Shown here piece after piece: positions 1 through 5,329 of a stretch of DNA of 6,930 nucleotides. This stretch comes from Streptomycetales bacterium (GTDB taxonomy: Bacteria > Actinomycetota > Actinomycetes > Prado026). The stretch lies in NCBI GenBank assembly GCA_025361995.1, contig JANYIP010000008.1, positions 1 to 6,930 of the forward strand, written 5' to 3'. A program made the position numbers and the translations under genes. The notes below the pieces were generated by a model, which was not told the origin of the DNA, did not search any database, and saw nothing but the letters and a program-made list of their open reading frames with translations. How positions within the stretch are numbered: position 1 is the first letter of the stretch; each line of letters begins with the position of its first letter.

Positions 1-177
1 CGAGCCGGACTCAAGCGCGGCCTTCGTCACCAGCAGCACGCTGCGCCCGGCCGCCCGCGCGTCCAGCGCGACCGTCAGGCCGGCGATGCCGCTGCCGACG
101 ACGATGACGTCAGCCGCGGTGGTCCAGCCCGGCTCGGGTGCCCGCAGCCGCGCGGGCAGCGGCAGCCGCAACGTCAC
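1..177 (-). CDS. nadB: L-aspartate oxidase, N-terminal part (cut by left edge)
   Basis: This is the first 59 codons of a flavoprotein that by family oxidises L-aspartate to iminoaspartate with FAD, the first step of de novo NAD synthesis in the cytoplasm. A run of small hydrophobic residues leads into the dinucleotide-binding loop GSGIAG (residues 28-33), followed by a helix and the strand VLLVTKAAL, the usual start of NadB. The GTG start at 177-175 is supported by a GGAGG at 189-185, seven bases upstream and inside the end of panC. The start overlaps the panC stop as GTGA, so translation is probably coupled. The ORF is open to the edge and the catalytic part lies outside. Other FAD-dependent succinate dehydrogenase/fumarate reductase-family flavoproteins share this fold, but the match to the NadB N-terminus and the position after panC favour NadB. 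Confidence 0.88.
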   Translation of the reverse strand, partial: MTLRLPLPARLRAPEPGWTTAADVIVVGSGIAGLTVALDARAAGRSVLLVTKAALESGS

Positions 178-1061
178 GACCAGGCCTCCGACTTCTCGAC
201 GGACGCGCGCAGCTCGACGACACCGTTGTCGATCAGCCGTGTCGTACCGACGCGGGCGGCGACGAGCAGCAGCCCGGTGCGGGCACCGGAGGGGAGGTCG
301 TCGAAGGTCTCCCGGTCGACCAGCACGCAGTAGTCCACCTCGATGTGGGCTTCCGCGGCGAGGACGGCGCGAGCCGCACTGAGCACCTGGTCAGCCGCCG
401 CGCCGCCAGACCCTGCCGAAACCGCCGCGCGGACCGCTCCGACCAGGGCGAGCGCTGCCGCAGCGGCCGGCGCGTCGAGGTAGATGTTGCGGCTGGACAG
501 GGCCAGCCCGGCCGCCGTACGGACGATCGGCACCGCCTCGATCGCTACTGGCATGTCGAGGTCCCGCACCATCTGCGCGACCAGCGCGAACTGCTGCGCA
601 TCCTTCTCCCCGAACACCGCCACGTCCGGCCCCACCAGTCCGAAGAGCTTGGCCACCACCGTGAGCACGCCGTCGAAGTGGCCGGGCCGGGATGCGCCCT
701 CGAGGACGGCACCCAGCGGCCCGGCGGCCACCCGTACAAGCGGCTCGCCAGCCGGGTAGACCACGTCCGGGGTCGGGGCGAAGACGACTGCCACCCCTTC
801 GGCGCGACACAGCTCCAGGTCGCTCGCGAACGTCTTCGGGTACTTGCCCAGGTCCTCGCCGGGAGCGAACTGCAGCGGGTTCAAGAAGATGCTGACGACC
901 ACGGCGTCAGCCAGCTCCGCCGCCCTCGCCACCAGCGCCCGGTGTCCCTCGTGCATCGCGCCCATCGTCGGCACCAGGGCTACCCGGCTGCTCGCCGACC
1001 GCAGGGTGGCCAGCGCGTCGGCGAGCTCGGACCTGGTCCGTGCCACGACCGGCGCCCTCAC
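174..1061 (-). CDS. panC: Pantothenate synthetase (pantoate--beta-alanine ligase)
   Basis: A complete protein of 295 residues, within the usual PanC length of about 280-310. By family it condenses pantoate and beta-alanine using ATP, via a pantoyl-adenylate, the last step of pantothenate (vitamin B5, coenzyme A precursor) synthesis in the cytosol. Visible signatures are PTMGAMHEGH (31-40, containing the HxGH nucleotide-binding motif), the SIFLNPLQF segment (57-65) with its pantoate-binding Gln, RPGHFDGV (125-132), GEKDAQQ (151-157) and SSRN (189-192, the KMSKS-like loop). All expected motifs are intact. The GTG start at 1061 overlaps the stop of the upstream DUF2520 gene as GTGA, and its own TGA overlaps the nadB start, so it is the middle gene of a coupled operon. 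The region upstream of the start reads GGTGAG only two bases from GTG, a poor ribosome site, consistent with coupling. Confidence 0.97.
   Translation of the reverse strand: MRAPVVARTRSELADALATLRSASSRVALVPTMGAMHEGHRALVARAAELADAVVVSIFLNPLQFAPGEDLGKYPKTFASDLELCRAEGVAVVFAPTPDVVYPAGEPLVRVAAGPLGAVLEGASRPGHFDGVLTVVAKLFGLVGPDVAVFGEKDAQQFALVAQMVRDLDMPVAIEAVPIVRTAAGLALSSRNIYLDAPAAAAALALVGAVRAAVSAGSGGAAADQVLSAARAVLAAEAHIEVDYCVLVDRETFDDLPSGARTGLLLVAARVGTTRLIDNGVVELRASVEKSEAWS
185..189 (-). promoter_or_regulatory. Ribosome binding site of nadB inside panC
   Basis: GGAGG on the minus strand lies seven bases before the GTG at 177 and within the last codons of panC. It fixes the nadB start at 177 even though no intergenic space exists. 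Confidence 0.7.
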
Positions 1062-1972
1062 GGCTCACCGGCCAGGGCGTCCAGCAGTGCTTCGGCAGCC
1101 TCGGGACGCAGCCGATGACTGGCCAGCGCGCGGTCGGCCGTGGCCCGGGCCAGCGCCCGGTACGTCGCCAAGATCTCGGGCGAGACCGGCCCGACCGCCC
1201 GTACGTGGTCCAAAACCGTTCCCGCGTCGCCGCGCACCACCGGGCCTGTCGTTGCCGCATCCCCGCTCCGCAGCGCGTTGTCGAGGGCAGCGCCGAGCAG
1301 CGGCGCCAGCATCCTCCCCGGGTCGGCCACCCCGGCCTCGGTCAGCAGGTCCATCGTCTGGGCCACCAGCGTGACAAGGTGGTTCGAGCCGTGCGCCAGC
1401 GCGGCGTGGTACAGCGGGCGGGCCGACTCCTGCACCCAGACCGGCTCGCCTCCCATCTCCAGGACGAGCGCCTCGGCGACCGGCCGCAACGGGTCCGGAG
1501 CGGTCACCCCGAAGGAGCACCCGACCAGCCGGCCCAGGTCGAGCGAGGTGCCGGTGAACGTCATCACCGGGTGCAGCGCCAGCGGGAGGGCGCCCACCCG
1601 GGTCGCCGGGTCCAGGACGCGTACGCCGTACCGGCCGGACGGGTGGACGACCAGCTGGCCGGCCCGTACCGCCCCGGTCGCAGCCAGGCCAGCGACCAGG
1701 TCGGCGAGCGCATCGTCGGGCACCGCGACCAGGACCAGGTCGGCAGCGTCGAAGACCTCCGGTGGCGGGACCAGTGCGGCAGCGGGGAAGAGCGCCTCGG
1801 CGCGCGCCCGGGCCGCATCGGAGACCGCTGAGGCCGCCACGACCGTGTGGCCCGCGGCTGCGAGTGCCGCTCCCAGGATCGAACCGACCCGACCGGTCCC
1901 GACCACGCCGACCCGCAGTCGACCGGGGCGGCTCCCCGGGTCGGGGGCACCACTCATCGCTGAGCCGGTCAT
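1058..1972 (-). CDS. Rossmann-fold DUF2520 protein, putative NAD(P)-dependent reductase
   Basis: A protein of 304 residues with an N-terminal NAD(P)-binding Rossmann domain: strand RLRVGVVG, then GTGRVG (25-30) and a helix, with VLVAVPDDALAD (80-91) as the later strand and loop. The C-terminal half is the all-helical DUF2520 region, with HPVMTFTG (134-141), YHAALAHGSNHLV (188-200) and TTGPVVRGD (241-249). The fold resembles ketopantoate reductase and 6-phosphogluconate dehydrogenase. A DUF2520 gene beside panC is common in actinobacteria (Mycobacterium tuberculosis has one next to panC). From memory, a related class called PanG was reported as a ketopantoate reductase in Francisella, so production of pantoate for PanC is a reasonable inference but not proven here. 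The open frame runs upstream to 2515, but that part is antisense to the methyltransferase, Arg-rich and low-complexity. I chose ATG 1972, which has AGGA/GGA upstream; ATG 1957 (Met6) lacks any such site. First gene of the operon with panC. Confidence 0.88.
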   Translation of the reverse strand: MTGSAMSGAPDPGSRPGRLRVGVVGTGRVGSILGAALAAAGHTVVAASAVSDAARARAEALFPAAALVPPPEVFDAADLVLVAVPDDALADLVAGLAATGAVRAGQLVVHPSGRYGVRVLDPATRVGALPLALHPVMTFTGTSLDLGRLVGCSFGVTAPDPLRPVAEALVLEMGGEPVWVQESARPLYHAALAHGSNHLVTLVAQTMDLLTEAGVADPGRMLAPLLGAALDNALRSGDAATTGPVVRGDAGTVLDHVRAVGPVSPEILATYRALARATADRALASHRLRPEAAEALLDALAGEP

Positions 1973-2031
1973 GTCGTTCCAGTCCTGTTCGGGTACCGGA
2001 CGTGGGGTCGGCGCCAGCCTACGGTGTGGGG
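1973..2031. promoter_or_regulatory. Divergent promoter region, cofactor operon / methyltransferase
   Basis: These 59 bp are the only untranslated space between two divergent genes and must serve both, unless their promoters lie inside coding sequence. On the plus strand, TACGGT (2020-2025) fits the actinobacterial TANNNT -10 pattern and is six bases from GTG 2032, the spacing of a leaderless transcript. On the minus strand, TAGGCT (2022-2017) is -10-like and lies about 45 bases before ATG 1972. I see no convincing -35 box for either. A GGTACC palindrome sits at 1993-1998. These assignments are pattern matches only. Confidence 0.35.
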
Positions 2032-3075
2032 GTGTCCCGACGTCCCGTACCCCGACCGATCGCCCGCGGCGATCGGGTGTCCCGGTGGCTGCCGTGGAGC
2101 GAGGCCACCCGGTCAGCCCTGTACGGCCACGGCGGGTTCTTCCACAGCGAGCAGGGTCCAGCGGCCCACTTCCGTACGTCGGTGCATGCGTCGGGCCTCC
2201 TCGCTGTCGCCGTGCTCGCACTCGTCGAGCGCGTCGACGTCGAGCTCGGCCAGCCGGAGCGGCTCGACCTGGTCGACGTCGGCGCCGGCCGTGGGGAGCT
2301 GCTCCTTGACGTCGCGCGGTTGCTGGACCGCCCGTCAGCACTGTCCGGCCGGGTACGGCTGCACGGCGTCGACCTGGCCGAGCGCCCTCAAAGGTTGCCC
2401 CCGCAGATCGGGTGGAGCGCCGAGCTGCCCGAGCACTCGGTCGGCCTGCTCTTCGCCAACGAGTGGCTCGACAACGTCCCGCTGGACGTCGTCGAAGCCG
2501 GGCCGGACGGGCCACGGCGAGTACTGGTCGACCCGGCCACCGGCGACGAGTCGCCCGGCGGCCCGATCGGGCTGCGCGACGCCTCCTGGCTGGCCCGCTG
2601 GTGGCCGCTCGACGCCTCCCCCGAAGGGGCGCGGGCCGAGGTCGGCTTCCCCCGCGACGTCGCCTGGGCCGATGCCGTAGGCAGCCTGGACGGTGGGCTC
2701 GCCGTCGCCGTCGACTACGGCCACCTTCGGGCCGACCGGTCCGCCGGTACCTACTCCGACGGCACCCTCGCCGGGTACCGCGACGGGCGTCGGGTACGAC
2801 CGGTGCCCGACGGCTCCTGCGACCTGACCGCTTCCGTAGCCTTGGACGCGTGCGCTGCGGCGGGCGAGGCGGCCGGGGGCACGCTGACCGAGCTGTGCCG
2901 CCAGCGTGACCTGCTGCCCACCTTGCTCGGCGAGATCGGCGAGATCGGCGAGATCGGCGAGCCGGCCCCAGGCACCACCGCCGAGGCGCTGGCGCGAGCG
3001 TCGGAGCTCGCCGAGCTGACCGACCCGGACGGGCTCGGCGCCTTCTGGTGGCTGACCCAAGCCGTCAGCCGGTGA
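2032..3075 (+). CDS. Class I SAM-dependent methyltransferase, MidA/NDUFAF7-like
   Basis: A 347-residue protein of the SAM-dependent methyltransferase family related to MidA/NDUFAF7; the mitochondrial member methylates an arginine of a complex I subunit, and the target of bacterial members is largely unknown. N-terminal LYGHGGFF and HFRTSVHAS (30-54) are family landmarks. The SAM-binding motif I is DLVDVGAGRGELLLDVA (79-95). FANEWLDNVP (141-150) corresponds to the NExxD-x-P motif, VAVDYGH (225-231) follows, and GTLAGYRDGRRVRPVPDG (244-261) with DLTASVALDA (264-273) are typical of the family. It ends LGAFWWLTQ. The frame is open back to 1762 but that part is antisense to the DUF2520 gene. GTG 2032 is chosen because a TANNNT box precedes it at leaderless spacing. 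GTG 2077, just before the conserved SRWLPW segment, is a real alternative giving 332 residues, and GTG 2026 is also in frame. No clear Shine-Dalgarno precedes any of them. Confidence 0.85.
   Translation: MSRRPVPRPIARGDRVSRWLPWSEATRSALYGHGGFFHSEQGPAAHFRTSVHASGLLAVAVLALVERVDVELGQPERLDLVDVGAGRGELLLDVARLLDRPSALSGRVRLHGVDLAERPQRLPPQIGWSAELPEHSVGLLFANEWLDNVPLDVVEAGPDGPRRVLVDPATGDESPGGPIGLRDASWLARWWPLDASPEGARAEVGFPRDVAWADAVGSLDGGLAVAVDYGHLRADRSAGTYSDGTLAGYRDGRRVRPVPDGSCDLTASVALDACAAAGEAAGGTLTELCRQRDLLPTLLGEIGEIGEIGEPAPGTTAEALARASELAELTDPDGLGAFWWLTQAVSR
2929..2961 (+). repeat. In-frame 9-bp tandem repeat (Glu-Ile-Gly units)
   Basis: Three perfect copies of GAGATCGGC occupy 2932-2958, flanked by GGC before and GAG after, so about 3.7 units of one 9-bp period. 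It encodes an (EIG)3-E run at residues 301-310 of the methyltransferase, just before the final helix region. Because the unit is a multiple of three, copy-number change by replication slippage would lengthen or shorten the protein without a frameshift. Confidence 0.9.
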
Positions 3076-3514
3076 GCCGCTCGATCACGTCGAGGCCGAG
3101 CGCCAGCGCAGCGAGGTCCTCAGCGGTCAGGTTCGCCATCCGTGCGACGAGGACGTCCGCCCGCCGGGACAGCAGCTCGTCGACGGCGTCGGTGCCCGCC
3201 GCGGTGGCCGTCAGCAGGGCCGCCCGCCGGTCGGCCGGATCGGTGCGGCGCTCGACGAAACCCTCTCGCTCGAGGGCCGTGACGATGCGCGACAGCGTGG
3301 TCGGGGTGACCCCCTCGCGCTCGGCGAGGTCGCCGAGACGGACCGGCCCCTGGCGTACGACCGTGGCCAGCGCCGACATCGAGCCCGAGCCCAGCGCGCT
3401 GACGTGCGCGCGGCGCAGCATCCGCAGCAGCTGGCCCACGACCGCTCCCAGCCGGACGGCAGCGGCGCGATCGCTGGCTAGCCGAGCCGAGTGCGGCGCC
3501 GCGGCAACGCTCAT
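3065..3514 (-). CDS. MarR-family transcriptional regulator
   Basis: A 149-residue protein with the MarR layout: helical N-terminus for dimerisation, winged helix-turn-helix in the middle, and C-terminal dimer helices. VRLGDLAEREGVTPTTLSRIV (58-78) is the helix-turn-helix with its recognition helix. LEREGFVERR (81-90) leads into the wing, where DPADRRAALLTAT (92-104) holds the MarR signature Asp-Arg pair. Such proteins usually repress neighbouring efflux or enzyme genes and release DNA on binding a phenolic or other small ligand. Its ATG at 3514 overlaps the stop of the MFS gene as ATGA, and no strong ribosome site precedes it, so it is probably translated by coupling. It is last in the cassette P450-exporter-regulator, so it would control its own synthesis if it binds the palindrome at 5291-5329. 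Its 3' end overlaps the convergent methyltransferase by 11 bp. The ligand cannot be deduced. Confidence 0.93.
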   Translation of the reverse strand: MSVAAAPHSARLASDRAAAVRLGAVVGQLLRMLRRAHVSALGSGSMSALATVVRQGPVRLGDLAEREGVTPTTLSRIVTALEREGFVERRTDPADRRAALLTATAAGTDAVDELLSRRADVLVARMANLTAEDLAALALGLDVIERLTG

Positions 3515-5256
3515 ACCCGTGCCCCAGCCTGCTCGGCTGACGGAGAGGTCCCCGGCTCCTCGCCGAGCGCCTCGCCGTCCGCCTCGGTGGAGGACGAGCC
3601 GGTGCCGTCGAAGACGGATGCAACCGCGCCGATGAGCATCATGACGGCCGCCGCAGCGAAGACCACGACCAGCCCGTCGTGGAACGGCTGCGAGATCAGG
3701 TGCGGGAAGAACTCCTGGCCGGTCAGGGTGGCGACGTTCGCCTTCGGCAGGGTGTCGAGCACCCCGGTCGGGCCCAGCAGCGCACCGATCGGGTTGACGC
3801 CGAGGAACGACGCGAACAGCGTGCCCACCGGCGGCAGGTTGCCCACCTGGGTCGCGACGCCGGCAGGGACCCCCTGGGCCTGCAGCCCCTGGGTCAGTGT
3901 GGTCGGCAGCGACGACGCGAGCCCGGCGATCATCAGCGAGAAGAAGATGCCGATCGACAGCGACGTGCCGGCGTTGAAGAACGTACCCCGCATCCCGGAC
4001 GCCGAGCCGCGCTGCCGGGCCGGAACGCTGTTCATGATCATCGCGACGTTGGGTGCGGAGAACAGGCCCGAGCCGATCCCGTTCAGGGCGATCAGCCCGG
4101 CGAACACCGGGTACGGGAAGTCGACTGGCAGCAGGAGCAGCGCGATGAACGACGCCGTCACGATGAGCAGCCCGCCGACCGCGAACGGGCGGGTGCCGTA
4201 CCGGTCCGAGAGGTGGCCCGAGACCGGCCCGGAGACCAGGAAGCCCACCGTCAGCGGCAGCAGGTAGATGCCGGCCCAGAGCGGGGTGCTCTCGTAGGTG
4301 TACCCGTGCAGCGGCAGCCAGATCCCCTGCAGCCAGATGATCAGCATGAACTGCAGGCCGCCGCGGCCCATCGAGGCGAGCAGGCCGGCGAGGCTACCCG
4401 CGCTGAAAGCCCTGATGCGGAACAGGGTCATCGCGAACATCGGGTCCTTGACCTTGGTCTCCACGACGCAGAAGACGACCAGCAGCGCCGCCCCGCCGAG
4501 CAGTGCCGCGACCACCCACGGGTTGGTCCAGCCCATCGAGCTCGTCCCGTACGGCTCGATGCCGTAGGTGATGCCGGCGAGCAGGATGCTCAGCCCGAGG
4601 GCGAACGTCACGTTGCCGATCCAGTCGACCTTGGCCTCGTGCCGCTCGCCGACCTCCTGCAAGGACTTGTACGACCAGATGGTGCCGATGACGGCGACCG
4701 GCACGCTGACCCAGAAGACCGCCCGCCAGTCCCACTCCGAGAGCAGCCCGCCGAGGACCAGCCCGATGAAAGCGCCCGCGATGGCGGCGACCTGGTTGAT
4801 CCCCAGGGCGAGCCCCCGCTGGGTAGCCGGGAAGGCGTCCGTGAGGATCGCGGTCGAGTTCGCCATCAGCATCGCGCCGCCGACGCCCTGGACGACGCGC
4901 CACAGGATCAGCCACATCGCGCCGTGCGCCCCGTGCAGGGGGTCAAGCGCCAATGCCACCGACGAGGCCGCGAACACCACGAAGCCCAGGTTGTAGATCT
5001 TGACCCGGCCATAGATGTCACCCAGCCGACCGAAGGTCACGACGAAGACGGCGGTCACCAGAAGGAAGCCCATGAGCATCCACAACAGGTACGCCCCGTT
5101 GCCCGGCGCCAGCGGGTCGAGCCCGATGCCGCGGAAGATCGCCGGCAGCGAGATCAGGACGATCGAGGAGTTGATCGTGGCCAGGAAGATGCCCACGGTC
5201 GTGTTGGACAGGGCGACCCACTTGTAGTGGGGGTGATCGACGTCGAACCGGCTCAT
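3511..5256 (-). CDS. MFS drug:H+ antiporter of the DHA2 type, 14 membrane helices
   Basis: A 581-residue integral membrane protein, likely a proton-driven exporter of small organic molecules. I count about 14 hydrophobic segments, the number for the DHA2 family. Motif A after helix 2 is GRLGDIYGRVK (76-86), with a second-half counterpart GHLSDRYGTRP (347-357). Helix 4 carries RVVQGVGGA (120-128, motif B). Helix 5 carries a motif C-like GAFIGLVLGG (161-170), in which the usual proline is Leu166. EWDWRAVFW (174-182) is the DHA2 signature. A loop of about 70-75 residues separates helices 13 and 14, and the C-terminus is an acidic, Ser/Gly-rich cytoplasmic tail. ATG 5256 is chosen because GGAGGT precedes it by nine bases; an in-frame ATG at 5283 has no ribosome site and lies close to the palindrome. 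It sits 69 bp after the P450 and overlaps marR by 4 bp, suggesting export of a P450 substrate or product, or of the regulator's ligand. Substrate unknown. Confidence 0.93.
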   Translation of the reverse strand: MSRFDVDHPHYKWVALSNTTVGIFLATINSSIVLISLPAIFRGIGLDPLAPGNGAYLLWMLMGFLLVTAVFVVTFGRLGDIYGRVKIYNLGFVVFAASSVALALDPLHGAHGAMWLILWRVVQGVGGAMLMANSTAILTDAFPATQRGLALGINQVAAIAGAFIGLVLGGLLSEWDWRAVFWVSVPVAVIGTIWSYKSLQEVGERHEAKVDWIGNVTFALGLSILLAGITYGIEPYGTSSMGWTNPWVVAALLGGAALLVVFCVVETKVKDPMFAMTLFRIRAFSAGSLAGLLASMGRGGLQFMLIIWLQGIWLPLHGYTYESTPLWAGIYLLPLTVGFLVSGPVSGHLSDRYGTRPFAVGGLLIVTASFIALLLLPVDFPYPVFAGLIALNGIGSGLFSAPNVAMIMNSVPARQRGSASGMRGTFFNAGTSLSIGIFFSLMIAGLASSLPTTLTQGLQAQGVPAGVATQVGNLPPVGTLFASFLGVNPIGALLGPTGVLDTLPKANVATLTGQEFFPHLISQPFHDGLVVVFAAAAVMMLIGAVASVFDGTGSSSTEADGEALGEEPGTSPSAEQAGARV

Positions 5257-5265
5257 GGGTGATGG

Positions 5266-5271
5266 ACCTCC
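5266..5271 (-). promoter_or_regulatory. Ribosome binding site of the MFS gene
   Basis: GGAGGT on the minus strand lies nine bases before ATG 5256. It decides that start over the in-frame ATG at 5283, which this site could not serve. Confidence 0.8.
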
Positions 5272-5290
5272 GGGTGCCATCATCCGCTAT

Positions 5291-5329
5291 TTAGTTCACA
5301 TCTGACAACTATTGTCGAGTGTGAACTAA
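5291..5329. promoter_or_regulatory. Two-tier 39-bp palindrome, likely MarR operator of the MFS-marR promoter
   Basis: The outer arms TTAGTTCACA (5291-5300) and TGTGAACTAA (5320-5329) are perfect 10-bp inverted repeats. Inside them, GACAA (5304-5308) and TTGTC (5312-5316) form a second perfect pair around CTA. Both pairs are centred on base 5310, with symmetric 3-base mismatched spacers. The element is AT-rich in very GC-rich surroundings. TAGTT/AACTA boxes occur at 5292-5296, 5307-5311 and 5324-5328. The right arm includes the P450 stop codon (TAG, 5328-5326). A weak minus-strand promoter, TCGACA (5318-5313) and TAAATA (5293-5288) with 19 bp between, would lie in the palindrome, so a bound regulator would block it. 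No T-run follows on the minus strand, arguing against an intrinsic terminator. Binding by the encoded MarR protein is inferred from position and symmetry; an mRNA hairpin role is possible. Confidence 0.65.

Noticed and set aside
138..1118. Plus-strand open frame of 326 codons opposite panC
   Set aside because: An Arg/His-rich shadow of panC, whose motifs are complete on the minus strand.
1140..2309. Plus-strand open frame of 389 codons opposite the DUF2520 gene
   Set aside because: Ser/Thr/Arg-rich low-complexity shadow product. It spans the divergent promoter region and conflicts with the methyltransferase frame.
1973..2515. Upstream extension of the DUF2520 frame to 2515
   Set aside because: The extra 181 residues are Arg-rich, antisense to the methyltransferase and resemble no domain; the Rossmann domain starts shortly after ATG 1972.
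3679..5262. Long open frame (527 codons) on the plus strand antisense to the exporter
   Set aside because: Its product is Arg/Gln/Asp-rich and low-complexity with no family motifs, as expected opposite a high-GC membrane protein gene. The minus-strand exporter has clear motifs and a strong ribosome site.
5257..5283. Exporter start at ATG 5283
   Set aside because: No ribosome site precedes it, and GGAGGT sits between it and ATG 5256, where it serves the latter.
5291..5329. Intrinsic terminator between P450 and exporter
   Set aside because: The outer arms are AT-rich and no T-run follows on the minus strand; position and symmetry fit an operator better.
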